64,000 nucleotides of DNA, from assembly GCA_019637295.1 (NCBI GenBank), contig JAHBVX010000016.1, positions 1-64,000 on the forward strand, given 5' to 3'. Source of the DNA: Polyangiaceae bacterium (GTDB taxonomy: Bacteria; Myxococcota_A; Polyangia; Polyangiales; Polyangiaceae). Below the pieces are notes generated by a model. It ran no database searches and was not told the DNA's origin. It saw nothing but the letters and a program-made list of their open reading frames with translations. Shown here piece after piece: positions 50,404 to 59,180 of this stretch (its first letter is position 1; each line of letters opens with the position of its first letter). The translations under genes and the position numbers were made by a program.

Positions 50404-51817
50404 TGCCGTCTCCCAGGCACGAGCCGCACGCGCCGAGCATGCAGATCAAGAGCACGATCAGGATGATGATGATGAGCATCGCCGAGCCGCCGCAACCGGC
50501 GGCTGCGCCACCACCGCCGCTGCCGGCTGCGAAGCCCTGTCCACCGCCACCGGCCACGGGCAGGCCGAAGGCCTGGGCGATGACCGCCCAGCTCATGGGC
50601 GCCGAGTAGCTCCAGCGCGCCTCGCCGTCGCCCTCTTCGCGTGACAGCACGTCGCCGCCGTTCACGAAATCCGAGACGTGGGTGGTCTCGCCGATCTCGC
50701 ACTTCCAGTACACCTCGCCGAGGCAGTAGTCCACGCGCGCCATGTTCTGGTTGCGCTGCGTGAAGTGACGACCGCCCCAGCTCGCGCCCCGCGGCATGCT
50801 CGAGAGATCGAGCTCGGCCAGGTTGACCGGCGTGACCCAGCTCCAGCCCGTCTCCGGGTCCTTGACCAGCCAGCGGAAGCCGACGGGCTGCGACCAGAGC
50901 AGGTACTCTTCCCAGGTGTAGCGCTCGCCCTCGAAGTCCGAGCTGCGACGCATGTAGGCGATGCAGACGTACTCGGCGCCGTCGAACACGCCGTGCGAGC
51001 CGATCGGGATGTCCGGCATCTGCATCGCGCGCTCTTGCTGCGCAACCACCTGTTGCAGCGCGATGTCGCTGATGGCCCCGCAATACGGGCAGCCGACGCG
51101 CTCGGCGCGATCCCCGCTGAGCTTGGGGATGTCTCCTCCGCAGCTCGGGCACTTGATCTGCGCGGACTTCACCTTGTTGGCCGTGCGTGGACCCACCTGG
51201 GTGACGACCATCTGCGGCTCGTCGAACACCCAGCCCGTGAACACGGTGTACGCGCCGCGATTGTCCCCGTAGTCGAGGGTCGCGAAGGCGTTGTTCAGTC
51301 CGTAGCAGTCGGCGTAGTAGCGGGTGAATCCCGGCGGAAACCCGCCCGGCAGCTCGCCCTCGCCGCTCACGATGGTGCCGCTCTTGACCTCAGCCACGCG
51401 AAACCTGCCCGCGGGTCCGAGGTCCACGTCCAGCTCCGGGCGCAGGGACTGATAGGGCGGGATACCGATGCCGTGGACCGGCTGGGTGACGTACCAGTGG
51501 CCTTGCGCGTAGGCGAGCCAGCCCCAGGCCTGCCCGTAGTCGAAGGCGACGTAGTACTCGTCCCAGGGCCCCTTGCCGTGGTCGAGCTGCACGCGACCGA
51601 GCACTTGGAACGGTCGCCCCCCGAGCGTGCCCTCGTCGCCGATCGCGATCAGCGACGGCGTCATCGCCAGATCGGCGACCTTGCCCAGGTTCTCGAGGCC
51701 ACGATCCGAACGAACGACCGTGGCGCGACAGAACTCGCACACCTTCGCGAGGGACGAGCCCAGACCGAACTCGATCGGGGCACCACAGCTGGGACAGCTT
51801 CCCTGGGCGACGGCCAT
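50336..51817 (-). CDS. DUF4178 zinc-ribbon protein
   Basis: A 493-residue protein: a zinc ribbon (CPSCGAPIEFGLGSSLAKVCEFC), a DUF4178 domain (GGRPFQVLGRVQLDHGKGPWDEYYVAFD), a second zinc ribbon (CPSCGGDIPKLSG...CPYC) with a second DUF4178-like domain (FDGAEYVCIAYMRRSSDF ... TWEEYLLWSQPVGFRWLV), a Gly-rich linker and one C-terminal membrane helix (AMLIIIILIVLLICMLGAC). Such proteins occur in a conserved neighbourhood with membrane spermidine synthases. The end of the gene overlaps the downstream synthase start. Confidence 0.82.
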   Translation of the reverse strand: MAVAQGSCPSCGAPIEFGLGSSLAKVCEFCRATVVRSDRGLENLGKVADLAMTPSLIAIGDEGTLGGRPFQVLGRVQLDHGKGPWDEYYVAFDYGQAWGWLAYAQGHWYVTQPVHGIGIPPYQSLRPELDVDLGPAGRFRVAEVKSGTIVSGEGELPGGFPPGFTRYYADCYGLNNAFATLDYGDNRGAYTVFTGWVFDEPQMVVTQVGPRTANKVKSAQIKCPSCGGDIPKLSGDRAERVGCPYCGAISDIALQQVVAQQERAMQMPDIPIGSHGVFDGAEYVCIAYMRRSSDFEGERYTWEEYLLWSQPVGFRWLVKDPETGWSWVTPVNLAELDLSSMPRGASWGGRHFTQRNQNMARVDYCLGEVYWKCEIGETTHVSDFVNGGDVLSREEGDGEARWSYSAPMSWAVIAQAFGLPVAGGGGQGFAAGSGGGGAAAGCGGSAMLIIIILIVLLICMLGACGSCLGDGSGSSGSSGGTYRGGSGVYSGGK

Positions 51818-51883
51818 GAGCGCTCGGTCTGGACTCTACACACCCCCGCCGCGGGGCGGCAACGGCGTTTCCGCGGCGCCGCG

Positions 51884-52867
51884 CTACTCCGCGTCGCTGT
51901 GCGCTTCGCGTAGGGCCTCGGCGACCAGCGAGCCGAGCTCATCGTCGTCGCGGCTCTTCTTTGGCTTCTTCTTGTTGGCGGCCGGCGGCGCCACCGCGAG
52001 CAGCGTCTCCATTTCCTCCAAGCTCAGCTCGTCCGGCGTGCGCTCCTTCGCGGACTTGCGGCCCAGCGCGCGGAGCAGCCAGGGCTTGGGCTCTTCCAGC
52101 TTGAAGTCGCCCTCGGCCAGGCGGGCAGGGGACTCGCGCAGCAGCGCGACGACGCTCTCGTTCGACTCGAACAGCTCGCGGGCGTCGCTCAGCGCCTCGC
52201 GCTGAGTCGGGTCCAGCTGCTTGAGGGCCGCCTTGATCGGGTGCTTGCCACGCGCAGCGAAGGCGGCGAGCGCGACCGCCAGCTCCCCGGGTCCGAGGCT
52301 GGTCACCTTCGCGACGGACGGTCCACCACAGCTCTTGGAGTAGATGTAAGAGCCCTGCATCACGAGTACGCCGAAGCCCAGCGCGACGGCGGCGAGATCC
52401 ACCGTCACGTCCATGGGCTCGTCCAGCGGGGTCTCGTCGTCCCGGGTCTCCGCCAGAAAGATCGAGGCCAGCGCCCGCGCGATGTTGGAGGTCAGGACGA
52501 CCGGATGCTTGACCTCGGCCGCGGGGACGTTGAGCACCCAGCGCTCGCCGGTGTCGACGATGCGCGCCACCTCGCTCCCGTCCGCTCCCGCGCTGCCCAC
52601 GCCACAGGCGCCCGTGCTGCAACCACCACCGCCTTCGGGAGTGTCCCCCACCAGCGTCGCCGTCACGGGAATGTCGTCCATGCCCGCGTGCACCTGCATG
52701 CGCTTGGTCAGACGCGTCAACGAGCGCTGATCGTGCGTGAACGTGTCCGGGAAGAACTCCGCCGTGGGCAGCACCAAGGGTCGCTCGCCGAGCTCGCCGT
52801 CCAGGGACGAGAGCAGGCGCGCGTAGCGCTGGAGGATGGCCTTCTGTACCGCGGGCGAGAGCTCCAT
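51884..52867 (-). CDS. Operon protein with CSTGACGVG segment (unknown)
   Basis: A 327-residue protein, no family recognised. It has a Tyr/Arg-rich start (ELSPAVQKAILQRYARLL), a segment CSTGACGVGSAG near residue 85 (a possible metal or disulfide site), a central LVLTSNIARALASIFLAETRDDE, and a highly charged C-terminus (NKKKPKKSRDDDEL). It precedes the DUF4178 and synthase genes with 66 bases between, so it is probably co-transcribed. ATG 52867 is 6 bases after TATGCT (52874-52879) and has no Shine-Dalgarno; a leaderless mRNA is likely. Confidence 0.6.
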   Translation of the reverse strand: MELSPAVQKAILQRYARLLSSLDGELGERPLVLPTAEFFPDTFTHDQRSLTRLTKRMQVHAGMDDIPVTATLVGDTPEGGGGCSTGACGVGSAGADGSEVARIVDTGERWVLNVPAAEVKHPVVLTSNIARALASIFLAETRDDETPLDEPMDVTVDLAAVALGFGVLVMQGSYIYSKSCGGPSVAKVTSLGPGELAVALAAFAARGKHPIKAALKQLDPTQREALSDARELFESNESVVALLRESPARLAEGDFKLEEPKPWLLRALGRKSAKERTPDELSLEEMETLLAVAPPAANKKKPKKSRDDDELGSLVAEALREAHSDAE

Positions 52868-52926
52868 GCGGCAAGCATAAACCACCCCGACCAGCCCGGC
52901 TAGCCGCCGCCCTGGCGGCACCGTCG

Positions 52927-53454
52927 TCAGACCGGGTTCAAATCTCCACGGCGCACGCGCTCGAGCTCCGCCAGGCGCGTGATCACCCCGCGCGCGACGA
53001 TCTCGAGCACGCGCGAGACGAGCGCTGCGCGGCGACTCGGATCGCCGCCGAACTCCAGCCGGCTCTTCGCCTTCCGCCCGCCGGGTAGGCGGCCGACCGC
53101 CGAGGCGCGCACCCGCAGCACGTCGTCGACCACCGAGACGTCTAGCTCCGTGAGTGCGAAGCGATACTCGATGCGGTTGTTCCGCCCCGCACCCCACTCC
53201 ACGCGGCGAACCTCGCGGGTGAGCACCTTGCGGAGCTGATTGCCGTAGGCCCGCCCCAACCCTTCGGGGAGATCGAGCCGATCGAGCACGACGGTCGGGC
53301 GACCCGTGTCGCGCTTGGGTGGCGCGGGGCCGCGGCCGGCGGCCGGCGCCGAGAGCAGCCCGAGCGCCAGCGCCGCGAGCCAAGCGCGGCGAGTGGGGTG
53401 GCGGAGAGCCGACTCGCCGGCCCCCGCGCCGGACCGGGCCTCGGGGCAGTTCAC
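52927..53454 (-). CDS. Exported protein (unknown function)
   Basis: A 175-residue protein starting at GTG 53454, preceded by GGGGCG. It has a signal-like segment with two Arg before a hydrophobic core (TRRAWLAALALGLLSAPAAG), compatible with export, then a basic alpha/beta region (RPTVVLDRLDLPEGLGRAYGNQLRKVLTREVRRVEWG, IEYRFALTELDVSVVDDVLRVRASAVGRLPGGRKAKSRLEFGG). The pattern suggests a ligand-binding or scaffold domain, not a known enzyme. The long ORF reaching 55197 on this strand is a shadow of glpA. Confidence 0.55.
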   Translation of the reverse strand: MNCPEARSGAGAGESALRHPTRRAWLAALALGLLSAPAAGRGPAPPKRDTGRPTVVLDRLDLPEGLGRAYGNQLRKVLTREVRRVEWGAGRNNRIEYRFALTELDVSVVDDVLRVRASAVGRLPGGRKAKSRLEFGGDPSRRAALVSRVLEIVARGVITRLAELERVRRGDLNPV

Positions 53455-53583
53455 CGCCCCGTTGTAGGTCCCCGCAGCCCGGTGGCCAAATACCCTGCGC
53501 CCGGGCCGGCGGCAGATTTGTGCCGCACTGCGTCGAAGCCGGCGCAGAAACTTGCTATGAGCCCCCTTTCGCCCGGTGAAGCC

Positions 53584-55257
53584 ATGAGCGTCGAGTCTTC
53601 GGAAGCCCGCCCCGACTGCGACGTGATCGTGATCGGCGGGGGCGTGAACGGCACCGGCGTGGCTCGCGACTGCGCCCTGCGCGGGCTCTCCGTCGCGCTG
53701 TTCGAGCGCAACGACATCGCGTTCGGTGCGAGCGGCAACTCCAGCGGCATGATCCACGGCGGTCCGCGTTACCTGACCTACGATCCCGAGGTCACCCACA
53801 CCTCCTGCCTCGACTCGGGACACATCCAGCGCATCGCGCCGCATCTGCTGTTCCGAATCCCATTCTTGGCGCCCGTGTATCGACAGCGGCGCGGCGCCAA
53901 GCTCACCCTGTTCGGCTACGACGCGTTCTTCGATCTGTACGACAAGTACCAACCCCTCAAGCGTGGCAAGCCGCACGTGCGACTGTCCGCAGACGATCTG
54001 AGGCGCCTCGAGCCTGGGCTGGTCGCGGATGCGGTCGGTGGCGTCACCTTCGACGAGTGGGGCATCGACGGTGCGCGCTTGTGCATCGGCAGCATGGTGG
54101 ACGCGATCGAGCGGGGCGCGACGGTGCGCGTCCACACCACCGTCAGCGAGGTGCTCAAGAGCGACGATGGCCGCGCCACGGGCGTGCGCTGGCGCGACCG
54201 GCTCACGGGCGAGTCGGGCACCACGACGGGCCTCGTGGTCGTCAACGCCACGGGCGCCTGGGCGCCCATCACCGCGGCCCTCGCGGGCCTGCCGCCGCGC
54301 GCGGCGCGCGTGCGCCCCGGCAAGGGCATTCACGTCTTTCTGGATCGCCGCCTCACCAACTACGCCATCGTGGCCTCCGCCATCGACGGGCGTCAGGTGT
54401 TCCTGATGCCCTGGCAGAACATGAGCGTGATCGGCACCACGGACGACGACTACTACGGGGACCTCGACGCCGTGGTCGCCAGCGCGGACGAGTCCCGCTA
54501 CCTTATTCAGGCCGCGGAGCGGGTGTTCCCTTCCGTGCGCCAGGCGCGGGCCATCGGCACCTGGGGCGGCGTGCGACCCACCCTGTGGGGCTGGGGCGTG
54601 AACGAAGACAAGCTCAGTCGGGAGCACGAGATCGTCGACCACGCCCGCCACGGCGTGGACGGGCTGTACTCGATGATCGGCGGCAAGCTCGCGAGCTACC
54701 GCATCTTCGCCGAAGAGATGACGGACGTGATCGCCGCGAGGCTCGGCAACACGGCGCAGCGGCGCACGCACGTCTCTCCGCTGCCAGGTGGGGACGAGGC
54801 CGTCGATCCATTCGAGCTGACCCGCGGCGTGGCCATCGACGCGCTCACGGCGGCGCGCCTCGAGTATCGGCATGGCAGCCGTGCGCTGCGCGTGATCGAG
54901 CGTATGAAGCAGAGTCCGCGTGAGGCCCGCGTCGTGTGCGAGTGCGAGCCGGTGACCGAGGCGGAGATCCGCTACGTGGCCGAGCACGAGCTGGCGTGTA
55001 CGGTGGACGACGTCTCGCGCCGTACGCGCCTCGGGCTCGGCTCCTGCGGAGGCATGCGCTGCGCGCTGCGCTGCGGGGCCATCCTGGCGGACGCTCGGCA
55101 GCAGTCGCCGGAGCGCGGGCGACGTTCGGCGCTCGCGTTCCTCGACGGGGCGCTCGCGCGGCGGCTGTCGATTGTCGGTCCGGCGCAGGCACGACAAGAA
55201 GCGCTCGCGCTCTCCGTGTTGCGCTCGGAGCTCGGCGCGGACGAGGAGAGCGCGTGA
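53584..55257 (+). CDS. glpA: Glycerol-3-phosphate dehydrogenase subunit A
   Basis: A 557-residue FAD enzyme of the GlpA/GlpD family. The Rossmann motif DVIVIGGGVNGTGVARDCALRGLSVALFERND opens it, followed by GASGNSSGMIHGGPRYL and GTWGGVRPTLWGWG. A C-terminal BFD-like domain has CECEPVTEAEIRYVAEHE and CGGMRCALRC, fitting a 2Fe-2S cluster as in GlpA. It oxidises glycerol-3-phosphate to dihydroxyacetone phosphate in the membrane. ATG 53584 is used; a start at 53557 would add nine residues. The stop overlaps the next gene (GTGA). Confidence 0.9.
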   Translation: MSVESSEARPDCDVIVIGGGVNGTGVARDCALRGLSVALFERNDIAFGASGNSSGMIHGGPRYLTYDPEVTHTSCLDSGHIQRIAPHLLFRIPFLAPVYRQRRGAKLTLFGYDAFFDLYDKYQPLKRGKPHVRLSADDLRRLEPGLVADAVGGVTFDEWGIDGARLCIGSMVDAIERGATVRVHTTVSEVLKSDDGRATGVRWRDRLTGESGTTTGLVVVNATGAWAPITAALAGLPPRAARVRPGKGIHVFLDRRLTNYAIVASAIDGRQVFLMPWQNMSVIGTTDDDYYGDLDAVVASADESRYLIQAAERVFPSVRQARAIGTWGGVRPTLWGWGVNEDKLSREHEIVDHARHGVDGLYSMIGGKLASYRIFAEEMTDVIAARLGNTAQRRTHVSPLPGGDEAVDPFELTRGVAIDALTAARLEYRHGSRALRVIERMKQSPREARVVCECEPVTEAEIRYVAEHELACTVDDVSRRTRLGLGSCGGMRCALRCGAILADARQQSPERGRRSALAFLDGALARRLSIVGPAQARQEALALSVLRSELGADEESA

Positions 55258-56414
55258 CCGCGCCGAGGGTGCTCGTGGTGGGTGGCGGAGCTGCGGGCAC
55301 CGCGGCGGCCTGGTCGGCAGGACGTGCGGGTGCGCGGGTCACGCTGCTGCACGCCGGTCCTGGCGCGACGGCGCTGTACTCCGGCGCGCTCGACCGCGAG
55401 CCCTGGAGCGAGCGGGCTCGACCCTCTGCCGCGGACGAGCTCACGGTGGCGTTCGCGGTCGCGCTCGGCATCTGGCGCCTGGGTGGGCAGCCGGCTCGTA
55501 TCTCCACCCTCCACGGCGAGTTGCGCCCGGCGCTGGGTCGCGATCGCGCGCTGCTCGATCTGGCGCCCTTCGCTGGCAAGTGCGTCGCGGTCGCGGACGC
55601 GCTGCATCGTGAGCACGACCCGCGCTTGCTCGTGCGGGCGCTCGAGGCCAGTCCCTGGGCGCGCTCGGCGCGAACCCGCTTCGAGCTGCGAGACGTGCCC
55701 GGGTTGCTCGACGAGTCCGAGCAGAATCTCTCGAGCTACGATCTGGCCAAGCGCTTCGACGACCCCGAGCGCAGCGCGCTCGTCGCCCGCGCGCTCACGG
55801 CTGGGGGCGAGGCGCCCGCGGCGTGGTTGCTCGGACCGTGGCTAGGGCTCGAGGTCGACGTCGCCGGGCTTCTGACGGAAGCCGTCGGTGTACCCGTGGG
55901 CGAGGTCAGCTCGCCGCCCGGGGGCGCCGCCGGTGGGCGCTTCGAGTGGGCGCGGGATCGGCTGCTCGCGGATCAGGGAGTGTCCGTCGAGCGCGGAGTC
56001 GCTACGGAGATTTCCCGCGACGGCGCGGGCTGGGTCGTCACCGCGGGCGACCGGCAAGTCGCTGCCGAGCGCGTCGTGCTGGCGTTTGGCGGCGTGCAAG
56101 CCGGTGGCATTTGCCTGGGCGCGGTGCGACCCGAGGAGCCGCTGTCGCTCGCGTTTCGCGCGTCCCTCGCGGGCGAGCTTCCCCTCGAGCTCGACGGCGA
56201 GCCGGTCGATCGCAACAGCACGCTCTTCGGCGTCGACTTCGTCGCGCGCGGGGTGGATGTGCTCTCGCGGGTCGGGCTGGCCGCCGACGGTGCGGCGGTG
56301 CGCGGGTGCTCGGGGCTGTACGCGGCCGGAGACGCCATCGCGGGTCGACCTCGGGCGGTGCTCGAGGCGATCGCCGCGGGCATCGCGGCCGGGGCTGCCG
56401 CCGCGGGCGCGTGA
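55254..56414 (+). CDS. glpB: GlpB-like FAD-dependent subunit
   Basis: A 386-residue FAD protein beginning at GTG 55254 (MTAPRVLVVGGGAAGTAAAWSAGRAGARVTLLHAG). It has a GlpB-like middle and ends LYAAGDAIAGRPRAVLEAIAAGIAAGAAAAGA, the FAD-contacting GD motif. In the anaerobic enzyme GlpB supports GlpA, and GlpC anchors both to the membrane. GlpC is not found here, so electron transfer must differ or GlpC lies elsewhere. Confidence 0.8.
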   Translation: MTAPRVLVVGGGAAGTAAAWSAGRAGARVTLLHAGPGATALYSGALDREPWSERARPSAADELTVAFAVALGIWRLGGQPARISTLHGELRPALGRDRALLDLAPFAGKCVAVADALHREHDPRLLVRALEASPWARSARTRFELRDVPGLLDESEQNLSSYDLAKRFDDPERSALVARALTAGGEAPAAWLLGPWLGLEVDVAGLLTEAVGVPVGEVSSPPGGAAGGRFEWARDRLLADQGVSVERGVATEISRDGAGWVVTAGDRQVAAERVVLAFGGVQAGGICLGAVRPEEPLSLAFRASLAGELPLELDGEPVDRNSTLFGVDFVARGVDVLSRVGLAADGAAVRGCSGLYAAGDAIAGRPRAVLEAIAAGIAAGAAAAGA

Positions 56415-56498
56415 GGGCGGCACCGGGCGAAGAAGCCGTCCGCACCCCCGAGGGTGGGTGCTACCCTGTCGCTCGGGATTCTCGCGGAGGAGCGTGTC

Positions 56499-58076
56499 AT
56501 GCGGCGTCGAACGATTGGGCTCACAGCGGTAGTCGGAGTGGTGATCACCGGCGTGGGAGCGCCCGCCTGGGCGACGACGTACGACATCTCGCCGGGCGCC
56601 AACCTCGGCGCCGAGATCGCCAAGCTGCAGCCCGGGGACGAGCTGGTGCTCGCGGGCGGCACCTACACCCTCACCGCGCGGCTCGGCGTGAGCGTGCAGG
56701 GCACGGCCCAGAGTCCGATCATCATCCGCTCGAAGGACAACGAGACCGCGCACATCACGCGGGACGCCAGCCAGAACGTGATCAACATCGAGAACGCGGC
56801 GTACCTGATCTTCCGCGGCCTCACGGTCTCCGGCGGCTCCCACGGCATTCGCATCGACAAGTCGAGCTTCATCACGATCGAAGACTGCCTGATCCACAGC
56901 ACGGCAGACGTGGGCCTCAGCGCCAACATCTCCGGCTCGACCTACGAGGGGCTGATCATCCGCGGCAACGAGATCCGCAACACGAGCGGCACCGGGGAGG
57001 GAATGTACCTGGGCTGCAACAACGCCGCGTGCGCCCTGACCAAGAGCTTGATCGAGGGTAACTGGGTGCACCACACCGACGGCAGCGGCGTGACGCAGGG
57101 GGACGGCATCGAGCTGAAGACGGGCAGCTACGAGAACATCATCCGAGACAACGTGATTCACGACACCAACTACCCCTGCATCTTGGCCTACGGCACCGAC
57201 GGCAAGGCGCAGAACCTGATCGAGCGCAACGCCATGTGGAACTGCGGCGATCACGGCATCCAGGTGGCCGGGGACGCCATCGTGCGCAACAACATCATCC
57301 TGGGGGCGCAGGCGGACGGCCTCCGGAATCAGACGCACCAGGGCGCCACCGTGCAGAACCTCGTCATCGTGCACAACACCATCCTGAACTCGGGGACGGC
57401 GCTGCGCAGCGACAGCATCGTGTCGAACGTGCTGATCGCCAACAATGCCCTGTACAGCCAGAACGGCAACGCGCTGCAGCTCTCGGGGGCGGTGGCGCAG
57501 GCCACCGTGGCGGGCAACGTGGGCAAAGGCGGGCTGCAAGGCACCGCTCAGGGCTTCGACGGCAGCGGCGACGTCGCGAGCGACTTCGTCGACGCGGATC
57601 ACTCGGGCAGCAAGCTGAACGTCTACCCCAAGGCGGGCGGCAAGCTCATCGGCGCCGGGGACACGACGCACGTCGCTACGGACGACTACAACGGCACGCT
57701 GCGCGCGGGAGTCGCGGACGTTGGCGCGTACAAGTACGACGCCAGCGGCAACCCCGGCGGCGCCGTCGGCCCGGGCTTCAAGTCCAAGGTGGGCAGCGGC
57801 GGCGGTCCTGGCACGGGGGGAAGCACCGGCAGCGGCGGCGCCACCGCGAGCGGAGGCACTGCGGGCAGCGGCGGCAGCACGGCGAGCGGCGGTGCCTCGA
57901 GCGGCGGTGCCTCGAGCGGCGGCAGCACCGCGAGCGGCGGCGCGGCGAGCAGCAGCGCGGGTTCGGACGACGGCGGCTGCGGTTGCCGAACGAGCCCGGC
58001 GAGTCAGCGAGGCTCGCACGCATTGCTCGGACTGCTCGTCGCCGCGGGGCTGCTGCGTCGTCGCCGCGGCCGCTGA
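56499..58076 (+). CDS. Right-handed beta-helix protein with MYXO-CTERM tail
   Basis: A 525-residue surface protein: a signal peptide (TIGLTAVVGVVITGVGAPAWA), repeated beta-helix rungs over residues 25-410 (ISIL-type ladders such as IIIRSKDNETAHI, LIFRGLTVSGGSHGIRIDKSSFITIEDC, NIIRDNVIHDTNYPCILAYG), a Gly/Ser/Ala linker, and the tail GCGCRTSP..GSHALLGLLVAAGLLRRRRGR, a MYXO-CTERM-like sorting signal. The rungs resemble polysaccharide lyases but catalytic residues cannot be assigned. RBS GGAGGA precedes ATG 56499. Confidence 0.85.
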   Translation: MRRRTIGLTAVVGVVITGVGAPAWATTYDISPGANLGAEIAKLQPGDELVLAGGTYTLTARLGVSVQGTAQSPIIIRSKDNETAHITRDASQNVINIENAAYLIFRGLTVSGGSHGIRIDKSSFITIEDCLIHSTADVGLSANISGSTYEGLIIRGNEIRNTSGTGEGMYLGCNNAACALTKSLIEGNWVHHTDGSGVTQGDGIELKTGSYENIIRDNVIHDTNYPCILAYGTDGKAQNLIERNAMWNCGDHGIQVAGDAIVRNNIILGAQADGLRNQTHQGATVQNLVIVHNTILNSGTALRSDSIVSNVLIANNALYSQNGNALQLSGAVAQATVAGNVGKGGLQGTAQGFDGSGDVASDFVDADHSGSKLNVYPKAGGKLIGAGDTTHVATDDYNGTLRAGVADVGAYKYDASGNPGGAVGPGFKSKVGSGGGPGTGGSTGSGGATASGGTAGSGGSTASGGASSGGASSGGSTASGGAASSSAGSDDGGCGCRTSPASQRGSHALLGLLVAAGLLRRRRGR

Positions 58077-58084
58077 GGCCCCGT

Positions 58085-58120
58085 TCGTGACAACCGCGTG
58101 GCTTTCTCGTGACAAGCGCG
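58085..58120. repeat. Pair of 14-bp direct repeats, 22 bases apart
   Basis: TCGTGACAACCGCG (58085-58098) and TCGTGACAAGCGCG (58107-58120) differ in one base and begin 22 bases apart (two helical turns). They are upstream of a membrane-transport operon start (58149), so may be a regulator's binding site. Confidence 0.45.
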
Positions 58121-58148
58121 CGCGGGTCTGGGCACGCTGTCGGCGGCA

Positions 58149-59180
58149 ATGGCTGCGAGCGAACCTGGCCCATCCGTGTCCATCTGGGCCTTCGCCTTTG
58201 GCTACTTCGCTTGCTACGTGCCCTACAGCGCGCTGACGAAGGCGCTGTCGTCCGGCGCGTTGTCGTCCACCCCCACGCCCATCGCCGGCGTGACGCTGCT
58301 GCCCCTCACCGCGCTCTCGTCGCTGCTGGGCATGTTCGTGTTCATCTCCGCCATGCGCTGGTGGCGCTTCGCGTCGAGCAGCACGGTCTTCGGGGTCAAC
58401 CTGCCCCGGCCGACGCGCTGGACGCTGCTCTCCGGCCTGTGCACCGCGGGCATCATCGCCACCACCACCCTGTCCTACACGTTCGAGGGCATCTCCATCG
58501 TGTTCATGATGCTGCTGATGCGCGGCGGGGTGCTGGTCATCGCGCCCTTGGTGGACTTCGCGAGCGGGCGCAAGGTCGGTGTCTACTCTTGGGTGGGGCT
58601 GGCGCTTAGCATGGGCGCGCTGCTGGTCGCACACTTCGGCTCGGGCCCGGACTCCACGAAGCTCACGGTCGTGGCCGCGGTCGATGTCGGACTCTACCTG
58701 CTCGCTTACTTCGTGCGCCTCCGCTTCATGAGTCGGCTGGCCAAGAGCGCGGACGCGGACGTGACTCGTCGCTACTTCGTGGAAGAGCAGATGACGGCGA
58801 CGCCGCTCGTCATCACCTTCTTGGCCCTCGTGGCCTGGCTCGGTCGAGGCGACTTCGCCAGCGCGCTGCGCGCCGGCTTCGTCGACATGTGGCAGCACCC
58901 GGCGCTGTGGCTGGTGCTGCTGGTGGGCCTGCTGTCGCAGGGGACGGGCATCTTTGGCGGCTTGATCTTGCTCGATCGTCGTGAGAACACCTTCTGCGTG
59001 CCCGTCAATCGCGCGAGCAGCATCTTGGCCGGTGTGTGCGCGAGCTTCGCGCTGGTCTGGTTGCTGGGCGTGGCTGCCCCTGCCGCGTCGGAGCTGTGGG
59101 GCGCGCTGCTGGTGGTCGCGGCGATCGTCGTGCTCAGCGCCGGCTCGCTGAAGAAGGCCTGGGCTGCAGGCAAGTCATGA
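58149..59180 (+). CDS. DMT-type membrane transporter
   Basis: A 343-residue protein with about 10 helices (SIWAFAFGYFACYVPYSALTKALSSGALS, PIAGVTLLPLTALSSLLGMFVFIS, GISIVFMMLLMRGGVLVIAPLVDFASGRKVG, KLTVVAAVDVGLYLLAYFVRLRFM, NTFCVPVNRASSILAGVCASFALVWLLG). It resembles drug/metabolite or nucleotide-sugar transporters of the DMT type. Its stop overlaps the pirin start (ATGA). Confidence 0.7.
   Translation: MAASEPGPSVSIWAFAFGYFACYVPYSALTKALSSGALSSTPTPIAGVTLLPLTALSSLLGMFVFISAMRWWRFASSSTVFGVNLPRPTRWTLLSGLCTAGIIATTTLSYTFEGISIVFMMLLMRGGVLVIAPLVDFASGRKVGVYSWVGLALSMGALLVAHFGSGPDSTKLTVVAAVDVGLYLLAYFVRLRFMSRLAKSADADVTRRYFVEEQMTATPLVITFLALVAWLGRGDFASALRAGFVDMWQHPALWLVLLVGLLSQGTGIFGGLILLDRRENTFCVPVNRASSILAGVCASFALVWLLGVAAPAASELWGALLVVAAIVVLSAGSLKKAWAAGKS

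Noticed and set aside
55842-58898. A 1018-codon open frame on the minus strand
   Set aside because: It runs antisense to glpB, the beta-helix gene and the transporter, and translates to an Arg/His/Gly-rich sequence without domain patterns; it is a high-GC shadow.
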